NCBI RefSeq assembly: GCF_007746795.1
Contig: NZ_CP036343.1
Coordinates: 3,399,369-3,463,368, forward strand
Origin: Gimesia algae
GTDB taxonomy: Bacteria; Planctomycetota; Planctomycetia; Planctomycetales; Planctomycetaceae
Reading direction: 5' to 3'
Length of the DNA: 64,000 nucleotides
Shown here: positions 49,759-58,056 of the stretch, in pieces
Layout: the number at the start of each line of letters is the position of its first letter
How positions within the stretch are numbered: position 1 is the stretch's first letter
The notes under the pieces: model-generated
The model's database searches: none
The model's input: only the letters and a program-made list of their open reading frames with translations
Told to the model about the DNA's origin: nothing
Translations under genes and position numbers: made by a program

Positions 49759-50763
49759 TCAGGGTTTCGGAAACGCGTCAGGATACAATGCCTGCGCCAC
49801 TTTTTGCAGTCCCTGCACCACACGGGGTCCGGGACGCGAAATCAGATCATCCTCAATAATATAAATCCGCTGATTCTTGACGGCGTTCATTTTTTTCCAG
49901 CCCGGCCGCTGTTTCAGAGTGGCAATCGCTTCGCTTGGATCAGCCTGTGGATTATTTTTGAGCCCCGGCAGCAGAATCACATCGGGATTTCGCACAATCA
50001 ATGTCTCCTCACTGACCTGGGGATAAGCAATTTTCACATCACTGTAAATGTTCTCCCCGCCGACCATGGTGATCAGCTCACCAATGAACGACTCGGGGCC
50101 CGCTGTCATCAAAGGCTGATCCCAGACCTGATAAAATACCCGCGGGCGTCCCTGTTCCTGAAATGGTTTGATCTGTTTCTGAAGCGCCTGAATGTCCTTC
50201 TTGATAGCCTGAATGATCTGCTTTCCGCGATCTGGGTGTCCGGTCGCTTTTGCGATTCCCAGAATCGATTTCTCGATATCCGCCAGCGACTGAGATTCAA
50301 AAGAGAGCACCGGTACTTTGATTTTCTCCAGTTGCTCTGCCAGCAGTCGATGATAATCTCCGCCGAGAATAATCAGATCCGGCTGCAGTTCCACAAGTGC
50401 TTCGAGGCTGATACTGCCCGGATTGGCAAACGCGATCTTCTTCAGCGTTTTGGTTTCCGGAGGATAATTACACAGAGACGTACACCCCACCATCTGCTCG
50501 CCCGCACCGATCGCAAACAGAATTTCCGTATGGGCTGGCATCAGTGAAATGATCCGCTCAGGCTGTGTCTGTATCGTCACATCCTGACCGCGATAGTCAG
50601 TCACCCTGACAGGATAAGCCACCGCATTCTTTGGGTCCCGCGTCTCTTTCGCTTCAGACTGCACCGCCTGCGCAGAACTCGGGCTGGTCGCCTCGGGTCG
50701 GCAGCCTGCCATCATCCCCCACAGGAGCAACAGCAGGAACAGTTTGTTGAAATAGGTATTCAT
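49759..50763 (-). CDS. btuF: BtuF-like substrate-binding lipoprotein
   Basis: 334 aa. Lipoprotein signal (MMAGC) and a two-lobed class III periplasmic-binding fold. The BtuF-like signature is RIISLMPAHTEILFAIGAG ... VGCTSLCNYPPE, then WDQPLMTAGPESFIGELITM and VGGENIYSD...YPQVSEE. Cobalamin is the likely ligand, but cobinamide or a siderophore cannot be excluded. First gene of the importer operon; metE lies upstream on the same strand. Confidence 0.87.
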   Translation of the reverse strand: MNTYFNKLFLLLLLWGMMAGCRPEATSPSSAQAVQSEAKETRDPKNAVAYPVRVTDYRGQDVTIQTQPERIISLMPAHTEILFAIGAGEQMVGCTSLCNYPPETKTLKKIAFANPGSISLEALVELQPDLIILGGDYHRLLAEQLEKIKVPVLSFESQSLADIEKSILGIAKATGHPDRGKQIIQAIKKDIQALQKQIKPFQEQGRPRVFYQVWDQPLMTAGPESFIGELITMVGGENIYSDVKIAYPQVSEETLIVRNPDVILLPGLKNNPQADPSEAIATLKQRPGWKKMNAVKNQRIYIIEDDLISRPGPRVVQGLQKVAQALYPDAFPKP

Positions 50764-50895
50764 AACTTTGTTGGTATCGAATCCTTTCTCAAATTGGAAG
50801 CGGCAGACACTGATTCATCAAAAATCAGCCCGGAATGACCGTTTCCAGTCATTCCGCAGCTGAACACAAACAGGCGTCTGTCCTTGTCGGCAGGA

Positions 50896-53214
50896 TTATT
50901 CCGTCAGATTCACTTTCGCACGCAGTGACTTGGCTGCGGCAACCATGTTCTGTAAAGCGGGCCTGACTTCGTCCCATTTACGGGTCTTCAGTCCACAGTC
51001 CGGGTTGACCCATAACTGTCGCGGCTCCAGCACGTTCAATGCTGTTTCAAGCAGATCAACCATCCATTCCACCGTCGGCACTCTGGGCGAATGAATGTCA
51101 TACACGCCCGGTCCAATTTCATTGGGATACCGGAATTGAACGAATGCATCCAGCAATTCCATATTACTCCGCGACGTTTCAATCGAAATCACGTCGGCGT
51201 CCAAGGCAGCAATCGCTTCGATGATATCATTGAATTCAGAATAACACATGTGCGTATGAATCTGAGTTTCATCTTCGACACCAGCTGCCGACAGGCGAAA
51301 ACAGTCGACCGCCCATTTGAGATAGGCGCGCCAGTCGGAACGACGCAGCGGCAAGCCTTCGCGAACCGCTGGCTCGTCAATCTGAATGATCCGGATGCCG
51401 CCAGCTTCGAGGTCCAGCACTTCATCCCGTATTGCCAGGCCAATCTGCTGACAGGTTTCGCTGCGAGGCTGGTCATCGCGGACGAACGACCATTGCAGAA
51501 TCGTCACCGGCCCGGTCAGCATGCCTTTCATCAGTTTCTGTGTGCAGGACTGCGCGTACTTGGTCCATTTTACCGTCATCGGCCCCTTGCGCAAAATATC
51601 ACCGAAAATGATCGGCGGTTTCACACAGCGGGAACCGTAACTTTGCACCCAACCGTTTTTCGTCGCGAGAAAACCTTCCAGCTGCTCGCCGAAATATTCC
51701 ACCATGTCATTGCGTTCGGCTTCGCCATGCACGAGCACATCCAGGTCGACGGATTCCTGGTACTGAATATCACTGGCGATGCACGCCTGCAGAAACTGCT
51801 CGTAAGCCGACTCTGTCAATTCCCCTTTCTTGAATGCAGCACGCGCCTTGCGAATTTCATCCGTCTGCGGAAACGAACCAATGGTCGTTGTGGGAAACAG
51901 CGGCAGATCCAGCGTCTTCTGCTGCAAAACGTGGCGTTCTGCATAAGGACTCTTGCGGGTCCGCATCGGTTCCGTCACGGCGGCACTGCGTTCTTTTACC
52001 TCGGGACGATGCACGCGCGGCGAATTGCGGCGGGCATTCATCGCGGTCAGATTCGCCGACAAAGCGTCTGCGACACTCTCTCTCCCTGCATTGATACATC
52101 GAGTCAGCACGGAGATTTCTTCCAGCTTCTGCCGGGCATAAGCCAGCCACTGCCGGAGCTCAGGGTCCAGATCGGTTTCGTTTTCCAGATCGACGGGCGT
52201 ATGCAACAGCGAACAGGAAGGGCCGATCAGAATTCGATCCGCGCCAATCCGGTCGACGGCTTTCTCGATCAACGCCAGCGACTGCTCGAAATCGTTCTTC
52301 CAGATATTACGCCCGTCGATGATGCCCAGCGACAACGCCACTTCTGCCGGCAGTTGTTCCAGCACGTCATCCAGCTGCTCAGGAGCGCGGACCAGATCAA
52401 TGTGCAACGCAGCCACCGGCAATGCAACCGCAGTCGACAGATTTTCCGCGAGGGGACCAAAGTAGGTCGTCAACGCGATCTGAATTCCGCCCGCGATCAT
52501 CGAAAGCGGATCGTAGGCCCGCTGAAAGGCGACGCGCTGCTCAGCCGTCAGATCGAGTACCAGACAGGGTTCGTCGATCTGAATCCACTTTGCACCGGCG
52601 GCTGACAGGCGGGTCAGCACTTCCACATATACGGGCAGCAGGCGATCGAGCAGACTTAAGCAGTCGAAGTCAGCGGTACCCGACTTCCCCAGCAGCAGAA
52701 AGGAGACAGGCCCCAGAATGACCGGACGGGTTTCGATGCCTAACGCTTTCGCTTCCAGGAATTCGTCGATGACTTTAGTCGAAGCCAATTGGAACTGCTG
52801 TTCGGGTTCAAACTCGGGCACCAGGTAATGATAGTTGGTATCAAACCATTTGGTCATCTCCAGCGCGGCGACACCGGCAGTAGTCGCGTCGACCGACTTG
52901 CCCCCCTTTCCGCCTCGCGCCATTGCGAAATAGGTTGTCAAATCGACGGCACCGCCCGTCCATTGAAAACGGTCCGGGATCGCGCCGACCATGGCTGTCG
53001 TATCCAGCACCTGATCGTAGAGGGAGAAATCATTCGACGGAATCTGTTCGATTCCTGTTGCCTGTTGCAGCTTCCAGTGTGTTTCACGCAGGTCGCGACC
53101 GATCTGCTGCAGTTCTGCTTCGCTGATTTTTTCAGTCCAGAACTTTTCGACCGCTCGTTTCAGTTCACGATGCGCACCAATACGGGGGAATCCAAGATTC
53201 GTAGCAATAGCCAT
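50896..53214 (-). CDS. metE: Cobalamin-independent methionine synthase
   Basis: 772 aa, full length. Transfers the methyl group of 5-methyltetrahydropteroyl-triglutamate to homocysteine. Two duplicated barrels: N-terminal LGFPRIGAHRELKRAVE; C-terminal FPTTTIGSFPQTDEIRKAR, with the zinc ligands in THMCYSEFND (His, Cys), a Glu in the SIETSRS region and the Cys of NPDCGLKTRKW. A structured region lies about 100 bases upstream of the start. A 504-codon antisense frame is a shadow. Confidence 0.96.
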   Translation of the reverse strand: MAIATNLGFPRIGAHRELKRAVEKFWTEKISEAELQQIGRDLRETHWKLQQATGIEQIPSNDFSLYDQVLDTTAMVGAIPDRFQWTGGAVDLTTYFAMARGGKGGKSVDATTAGVAALEMTKWFDTNYHYLVPEFEPEQQFQLASTKVIDEFLEAKALGIETRPVILGPVSFLLLGKSGTADFDCLSLLDRLLPVYVEVLTRLSAAGAKWIQIDEPCLVLDLTAEQRVAFQRAYDPLSMIAGGIQIALTTYFGPLAENLSTAVALPVAALHIDLVRAPEQLDDVLEQLPAEVALSLGIIDGRNIWKNDFEQSLALIEKAVDRIGADRILIGPSCSLLHTPVDLENETDLDPELRQWLAYARQKLEEISVLTRCINAGRESVADALSANLTAMNARRNSPRVHRPEVKERSAAVTEPMRTRKSPYAERHVLQQKTLDLPLFPTTTIGSFPQTDEIRKARAAFKKGELTESAYEQFLQACIASDIQYQESVDLDVLVHGEAERNDMVEYFGEQLEGFLATKNGWVQSYGSRCVKPPIIFGDILRKGPMTVKWTKYAQSCTQKLMKGMLTGPVTILQWSFVRDDQPRSETCQQIGLAIRDEVLDLEAGGIRIIQIDEPAVREGLPLRRSDWRAYLKWAVDCFRLSAAGVEDETQIHTHMCYSEFNDIIEAIAALDADVISIETSRSNMELLDAFVQFRYPNEIGPGVYDIHSPRVPTVEWMVDLLETALNVLEPRQLWVNPDCGLKTRKWDEVRPALQNMVAAAKSLRAKVNLTE

Positions 53215-53263
53215 TCAGAGGCTCCTTTTATTTTGAAATGAACAGGTTTGTTAAATAGACTTT

Positions 53264-53358
53264 GGTGCGCATACCGTCTCCAGAAGCTGTGCGCACCGGT
53301 AGCGTAACCGTGTTTGTGAAGCGTTCCGCGATTCGAGCGCAAGTTGTGCGCAGACCGG
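53264..53358. repeat. Three TGCGCA-centred repeat boxes upstream of metE
   Basis: Boxes at 53264-53277 (GGTGCGCATACCGT), 53284-53299 (AAGCTGTGCGCACCGG) and 53341-53358 (AAGTTGTGCGCAGACCGG). The last two match at 15 of 16 shared positions plus a two-base insertion. Possible operator sites or leftover repeat. Confidence 0.5.
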
Positions 53359-53374
53359 AAGTGTGTTCACAAAC
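53312..53374 (-). promoter_or_regulatory. Nested stem structure in the metE leader
   Basis: Three perfect stems nested in one another: GTTTGTGAA/TTCACAAAC (nine bases), TTCCG/CGGAA, and GCGCA/TGCGC with a five-base loop, in 63 bases ending about 98 bases before the metE ATG. This order fits an RNA leader such as a riboswitch or attenuator. It does not match the SAM or cobalamin consensus I know. Confidence 0.5.
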
Positions 53375-53611
53375 CGTGATCAAATAATAAGGGGGTCGAT
53401 GAGTTTAATGGTCCGAAACGGGACACGATGAGTAGACAGAGCCAGCTGGCTGCGCGCAGGCGGAGACGTTCTTCCAATCAAAGAACGCAGCAGGGCAGAC
53501 ATCTGCGCAGAGGGACTCTGATAGTACTCGCGCAGTGAAAGACGCATGCATCACAGCAGGCGCGCAACGGCAGTGTCCGTTTCAGACCCGGGGCATGTCA
53601 GATTCGTCGGC

Positions 53612-53641
53612 GTCTCCCACCCGTCTGTATTCGGGCGAGAC
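53612..53641. promoter_or_regulatory. Hairpin in the metE upstream region
   Basis: Stem GTCTC/GAGAC continued by CCCG/CGGG across a short bulge, loop about eight bases. Its role is unknown. Confidence 0.4.
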
Positions 53642-54074
53642 ATACAGCCGGTCACACCAGTGCACACGCTGCATATAAAGGGTCATACCTGTTTTCCTGT
53701 GAAAACCAAAAGGACGCTGGAAGAAAAGCCGCAATCAAGGCGTCTTCTCAATTCCAGAGACAGAGCTTAACAGCCGCCGGCCATTGCGTCAACTTGAAAA
53801 TCAGTCAAAACGATCATTGGGTGGGGTAGTAAAAATGGATTGTTAATTGGCAGTGACTCAAAGTTGGATTTGAATCACTGATGTTTTTAGTCATCGATGT
53901 TATTACCTATGACATCATCTCATCTTTCTCGGTTCATTTGTCTTATTCAGAAAGAATTTATTCAACTCTATCATTTCCATCTTTTACAATTCAAACCATC
54001 ATTATCGAACCACGGTAAAGCAAGTTGTGTCTGAAACACATTGAGTTTTGTTTTTATCGAAGAGGAATTATTTT

Positions 54075-55208
54075 ATGAATTCACCACTGCCACTTGAACG
54101 CTCACTGACTATTTGCAAGGAATATTACGAGAAGCATCTTGAGCAAGAGGTGAATAAAAAGATCACTCCTAAATACTGCTTAGTTTTCGCGGTACCACTT
54201 CGTTTCCAATTACCATTCAAAAATGAAACACTTTTTTTCACGACTTTTAACAATCAAGTCACTGCTTTTATTTTTGATAAATACGAGACACCTCAACATG
54301 AAGCGATCTTTCCAGACAGTGCTCTTAATTCACCTGAACTCCGCACTCGTGTAGAAGCAATGTATTTTATGCCTGAATGTGATGAATTAGCTTCAATTGT
54401 TAATACAGAAAACGAGGAGTCGCATTTATTACAATATAGTTTTTTGTCACATCTACTAAATCGACTTAATAATTATGTAAATGCTTACCGCATGATGTTT
54501 GAAGACTGCAAGGCGTTTCCTGTATCTCCAGAACAATATTTCTACATCTTTTCTAGAGTTTATGATCTAACAGACTGGAAGACTCTGATGTCTGGTCCAG
54601 TTTTTACAAGTTCTAATCCTTTCAATTATGAAAAGATCATGTTCAACGTCCAAGGCAATGCCCTTCATGCAATTGAAGGTCTTGGTATGTATGTCGATCA
54701 GAAACAAAACAAATTCGTGGCAGCTTCACAATTTTTTGCTGAGTCTCGTCGTTATCTTTATACCGGATACCCACGCGAGACAATTGTTTTTCTCGGGATG
54801 TGTTCAGAGACAATGTTAAATGGTTTATTTCACCATATTCGTAAGATAGATGGATTAACAGAATTAGAGATCAATACTGAATTTGATGAAGTCCCATTTA
54901 TGCGTCGAATTAAAAATCATATTAGTCATTCTTTGGGTGGCAGTTGGGATATGTCAAAAGATATGTCTATCGTTGGTAAATGGAAGAAAAATGTGTACGA
55001 CCTTCGGAATCGAGTCGTACATGCGGGATATTTTCCTCATTACCATGAAGCTGCTAACGCATTTCAGACTATGGTAAAATTCTCTGAATTTATTCGTGAA
55101 AGAGTAGATACGAAGAAATCTCTGCTTCCAAACGCCTATAAGGAATTGAAAGCACTTCCTGAATTTTTTGTTCAAGGAGTTAGAGAGAGTACTTTTGACA
55201 TCTCATAG
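54075..55208 (+). CDS. AT-rich island gene 1: HEPN-like C-terminus
   Basis: 377 aa, soluble. The N-terminal two thirds are unrecognised. The C-terminal part looks HEPN-like: a helix pair starting AASQFFAESRRYLYTGYPRE then TIVFLGMCSETMLNGLFHHI, and a later WKKNVYDLRNRVVHAGYFPH, where R311-N-R-V-V-H316 gives the RX4-6H motif of HEPN ribonucleases. The start is ATG 54075, with AGAGGA upstream; the frame opens at TTG 54048. Codon use and composition are strongly AT-biased compared with metE and nrdB. First of three co-directional genes; 98 bases to the next. Confidence 0.78.
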   Translation: MNSPLPLERSLTICKEYYEKHLEQEVNKKITPKYCLVFAVPLRFQLPFKNETLFFTTFNNQVTAFIFDKYETPQHEAIFPDSALNSPELRTRVEAMYFMPECDELASIVNTENEESHLLQYSFLSHLLNRLNNYVNAYRMMFEDCKAFPVSPEQYFYIFSRVYDLTDWKTLMSGPVFTSSNPFNYEKIMFNVQGNALHAIEGLGMYVDQKQNKFVAASQFFAESRRYLYTGYPRETIVFLGMCSETMLNGLFHHIRKIDGLTELEINTEFDEVPFMRRIKNHISHSLGGSWDMSKDMSIVGKWKKNVYDLRNRVVHAGYFPHYHEAANAFQTMVKFSEFIRERVDTKKSLLPNAYKELKALPEFFVQGVRESTFDIS

Positions 55209-55306
55209 TCATGACTTACGAGACGATAGAAAATAGTGAGATCAATAGGATCCTCTTTCTTCAGATGTTTAAGAAACACAAGAGTCAATAATTTAAGAGG
55301 TGCAAA

Positions 55307-56023
55307 ATGAAATATGGAGCAGTAGTGATGGGGGACCCTAGAGAACTCTTAAGGAGAGGCCCCGGAGAGATTAAAGATGCTTCTGAATTCTCAAAAGATG
55401 ATTCAAATATATTTGCTCATTTCATTCAGGTTCAAAGCCAAATAAATAAAAGCAAATGGAAGAAGTCTGATATAAAATTTCAGGAACATGGCTCGAATTT
55501 AATTGATGCTTCAGTTCCTGGATTTGAGGATTTTATTTTTGTTGCAGCATATTTTCGCCAATTATTTATGGAACGCAAAGACTATTTACTAAAGGATGCA
55601 GCAGATAGATATTGCAAGCACAGTTCGTGTGATATACGGAAAGCATGGATTCATAATGAAGTGAAATCATTTTATAAAATTTTAGACTCTCCGACTCATC
55701 CATTTTCAATTAATGATTACACACTTAAACAAATATTTTATGCCTTTATTTATGGGGCAGGAATTATGCACAAGATTCCAAAAGATAAAGACACAGCGCT
55801 GAAAAGATTTCTGGACATTTATGATAACTACCCAACACACAGAGTACTTTATGCTCTTAATGTTCAACTAAGAGTTATTATGAATCATGTTAATAACATA
55901 GCATGCATTATTTATCAGGATTTCTCATATTGGCAATCCAAATATAATTTAGTCCTCCCAGATGTGCGTTGGCATCAACGCTTATTTGAAATCAATAAAT
56001 CTAATAATTCAGTTCAAGAGTAA
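55307..56023 (+). CDS. AT-rich island gene 2: unknown helical protein
   Basis: 238 aa, soluble, unrecognised. Mostly helical, with aromatic-rich stretches: FEDFIFVAAYFRQLFMERKD, YTLKQIFYAFIYGAGIMHKI and VLYALNVQLRVIMNHVNNIA. CKHSSCD and several His residues do not form a clear metal site. AGAGG six bases before the ATG. It is followed after three bases by gene 3, so the two are surely co-transcribed. Very AT-rich. Confidence 0.75.
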   Translation: MKYGAVVMGDPRELLRRGPGEIKDASEFSKDDSNIFAHFIQVQSQINKSKWKKSDIKFQEHGSNLIDASVPGFEDFIFVAAYFRQLFMERKDYLLKDAADRYCKHSSCDIRKAWIHNEVKSFYKILDSPTHPFSINDYTLKQIFYAFIYGAGIMHKIPKDKDTALKRFLDIYDNYPTHRVLYALNVQLRVIMNHVNNIACIIYQDFSYWQSKYNLVLPDVRWHQRLFEINKSNNSVQE

Positions 56024-56026
56024 AAT

Positions 56027-56617
56027 ATGAATATCCTATCCTGGGTGTGTATTGTATTAGCTTTTATTTTAATAATAGCCGGTTTTTGCTGGACCTTTCT
56101 TTATGAAATGCCATCGGCACCAATTAACAAAGAAGCATGGCAAGAAGGTGCTTTAAGAGGGGACTTTTGGGGAGGACATCTTACAGCTATTACATCCTTT
56201 GCTGGAACATTGCTATTTTTAGCAGGTTTATTGTTCCAAACAAGCGAACTAAAATTACAGAGAGAAGATATAAATCTTAGCCGTAAAATCAGCGAGAAGC
56301 AGGCTACTGAACTAGAAAAACAAACCAAGATCGCTAAACATCAATCAATCGTTTCTCAAATTATTGAGATAGCCAACTACTGTAATAATTTAAAAAAAGA
56401 AGTTGATGTTTTATTGGACGAGTTGCCTACTATGCAAGACAAAGCTTCTCATATTAAAAGAATAAGCTCTCTCAAATATAGAATTTTAGCTTGCGATTTT
56501 TCACATCGAAGACTTCTTCAAAGTGATGTTCTAACAGAGTCAGAAAAAGAACTATTTGCAGATATGGTTGACTCAGGAAAAGCGGGAGATGATTATGAAC
56601 TTACTTTGAAAGAATAA
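56027..56617 (+). CDS. AT-rich island gene 3: two-helix membrane/coiled-coil protein
   Basis: 196 aa. Helix 1 (WVCIVLAFILIIAGFCWTFL), an outside loop, then GDFWGGHLTAITSFAGTLLFLAGLLFQTSELKLQREDINL: a second helix leading into a coiled coil (LSRKISEKQATELEKQTKIA). This GDFXGG-helix-Q..EL..QRE pattern is what databases call putative phage abortive infection protein; I cite this from memory. The C-terminal helical domain would be cytoplasmic. Last gene of the island, three bases after gene 2. Confidence 0.75.
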   Translation: MNILSWVCIVLAFILIIAGFCWTFLYEMPSAPINKEAWQEGALRGDFWGGHLTAITSFAGTLLFLAGLLFQTSELKLQREDINLSRKISEKQATELEKQTKIAKHQSIVSQIIEIANYCNNLKKEVDVLLDELPTMQDKASHIKRISSLKYRILACDFSHRRLLQSDVLTESEKELFADMVDSGKAGDDYELTLKE

Positions 56618-56846
56618 TAAATTCGACTAGCTAAAATTTCAGAGTTGGTCTCTCCATCCATTCACCATCCCTACTTCATAAAAGTGACGGATAATGAAAT
56701 AGAAGGCGAATGAGGGGTCAGGTCCATACAACTCTTGTAACTCTCACCCACAATTATTCCCTTTATCAGTCTTTAGCATTCGTCTCTGAATATTAGTAAC
56801 GATCTACCAAAATAAGTTACTCTACTCAGACCTCCCCACACAAAAA
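56618..56846. other. Island right flank
   Basis: About 230 bases between the island and the nrdB terminator. Contains a GGGGTCAGGTCC motif and otherwise nothing recognised. Confidence 0.4.
56714..56725 (+). repeat. GGGGTCAGGTCC motif (REP/RAYT-like trace)
   Basis: This dodecamer is typical, from memory, of sequences flanking REP-associated Y1 transposase genes in many bacteria. No transposase is present; it may mark a past insertion at the island edge. Confidence 0.35.
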
Positions 56847-56870
56847 AGGGACCACCAATCGGTGGTCCCT
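56847..56870 (-). terminator. Intrinsic terminator of nrdB
   Basis: Perfect ten-base stem AGGGACCACC/GGTGGTCCCT with a four-base loop, followed on the minus strand by a T-run (seven or more). It lies about 35 bases after the nrdB stop. Confidence 0.9.
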
Positions 56871-56904
56871 GCGAGGGTGCCTTTGTCTTTTAGTCGCGGA
56901 CGAA

Positions 56905-57987
56905 TCAGTCCCAGTTTAATGAACCGGAGCTCTGGTATTCGGTCACGCGGGTTTCGAAGAAGTTCTTTTCCTTCGAAAGGTCCATCGTTTCACTCATCCA
57001 GGGGAACGGATTCGCAGAACCGTACTGGGCGGGCAGGCCGATGCGTTCCAGGCGACGGTCAGCGATGTGCTGCACGTATTCGCGGAACAGATCGCCGTTC
57101 AGACCGAGAATACCGGTCGGCAGGCAATCTTTGGCGTATTCGATTTCCAGTTCGGCGGCATACTTCATACGGTCAACAATCAGCTGCTGGAATTCGGGAG
57201 TCCAGAGTTCCGGATTTTCCTGTTTAATTCCATTGATCAAGTCGATACCGAAGTTCAAGTGAATCGTTTCATCCCGCAGGATGTATTGAAACTGTTCACC
57301 GATCCCGGTCATCATGTTGCGACGATGGAAGGAAAGCACCATCACAAAACCGGTATAGAAGAACAGCCCTTCCATGATGAGGTAGTAACCGATCAGGTTT
57401 TTCAGGAAGGCCTGTGCCCCTTCGAAGGTATCGGTGGTGAAATCGGGATCCAGAATTTCCGAAGTCAGCTCCATTTCCAGCTGATCTTTTTTCGCAATCG
57501 CGGGAACTTCATGATACATGTTGAAGACTTCCGACTCATTGAGCCCGAGGCTTTCGACGATGTACAGGAAGGTATGCGAATGCACGGCTTCTTCAAATGC
57601 CTGTCGCAACAGGTACTGACGACTTTCCGCATTGGTGACATGCTTGAAAATGGCCAGCACAATATTATTGGCTACCAGGCTCTCGGCTGTCGCAAAGAAA
57701 CCCAGGTTTCGCATAATCACAAACCGCTCGCCATCGCTGAGCTTATTGGAACGCCACATCTCGATGTCTTTGGTCATGCCGACTTCCGTTGGCATCCAGT
57801 GATTCGCACAACCATTCAGATAATGTTCCCAGGCCCAGTGATACTTGAGTGGCATCAACTGGTTGACGTCGACCTGAGAGCAGTTAATCAAACGTTTTTT
57901 ATCTGCGTTGAAACGACCCTCGGGAGTATCTTTCAGGGGGGCATTTTTTTTGGTTGAAGCTGAGTTTGTATTAAGAATTGTCATCAT
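56905..57987 (-). CDS. nrdB: Ribonucleotide reductase small subunit, class Ic-like
   Basis: 360 aa. Metal ligands can be placed at E102 (TAESLVANN), E133 and H136 (EEAVHSH), E206 (LIMEGLFFY), E240 and H243 (LRDETIHLN). The residue in the radical-tyrosine position is Phe140 (HSHTFLYI), and the first ligand is Glu rather than Asp, both as in the Chlamydia class Ic enzyme, which uses a Mn/Fe cofactor instead of a tyrosyl radical. It provides the radical for NrdA. AGAGGTGTT precedes the ATG. Second gene of the nrdA-nrdB pair, 69 bases downstream of nrdA. Confidence 0.94.
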   Translation of the reverse strand: MMTILNTNSASTKKNAPLKDTPEGRFNADKKRLINCSQVDVNQLMPLKYHWAWEHYLNGCANHWMPTEVGMTKDIEMWRSNKLSDGERFVIMRNLGFFATAESLVANNIVLAIFKHVTNAESRQYLLRQAFEEAVHSHTFLYIVESLGLNESEVFNMYHEVPAIAKKDQLEMELTSEILDPDFTTDTFEGAQAFLKNLIGYYLIMEGLFFYTGFVMVLSFHRRNMMTGIGEQFQYILRDETIHLNFGIDLINGIKQENPELWTPEFQQLIVDRMKYAAELEIEYAKDCLPTGILGLNGDLFREYVQHIADRRLERIGLPAQYGSANPFPWMSETMDLSKEKNFFETRVTEYQSSGSLNWD

Positions 57988-58056
57988 AACACCTCTTTGA
58001 AATCCATTTTTAAATTTAAAGTGAGCATAATTTACAACAGGATAAAAACGTCGTGA

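Larger units (their letters stand above)
53215..54074. other. Long intergenic region with structured segments
   Basis: 860 bases between divergent metE and the AT-rich island. The metE-proximal half is GC-rich with several hairpins and repeated TGTGCGCA boxes; the composition drops sharply to AT-rich from about 53800, marking the island edge. No convincing protein gene. Confidence 0.6.

Noticed and set aside
51091-52605. 504-codon open frame opposite metE
   Set aside because: Shadow of metE; composition and motifs do not look like a protein.
53420-53432. Third copy of the dispersed repeat
   Set aside because: Only AAACGGGACAC is shared; the rest does not match, so it is likely chance or a tiny remnant.
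53215-53800. Cobalamin or SAM riboswitch upstream of metE
   Set aside because: Searched by eye for the conserved B12 box and SAM-I core; neither is present in either orientation.
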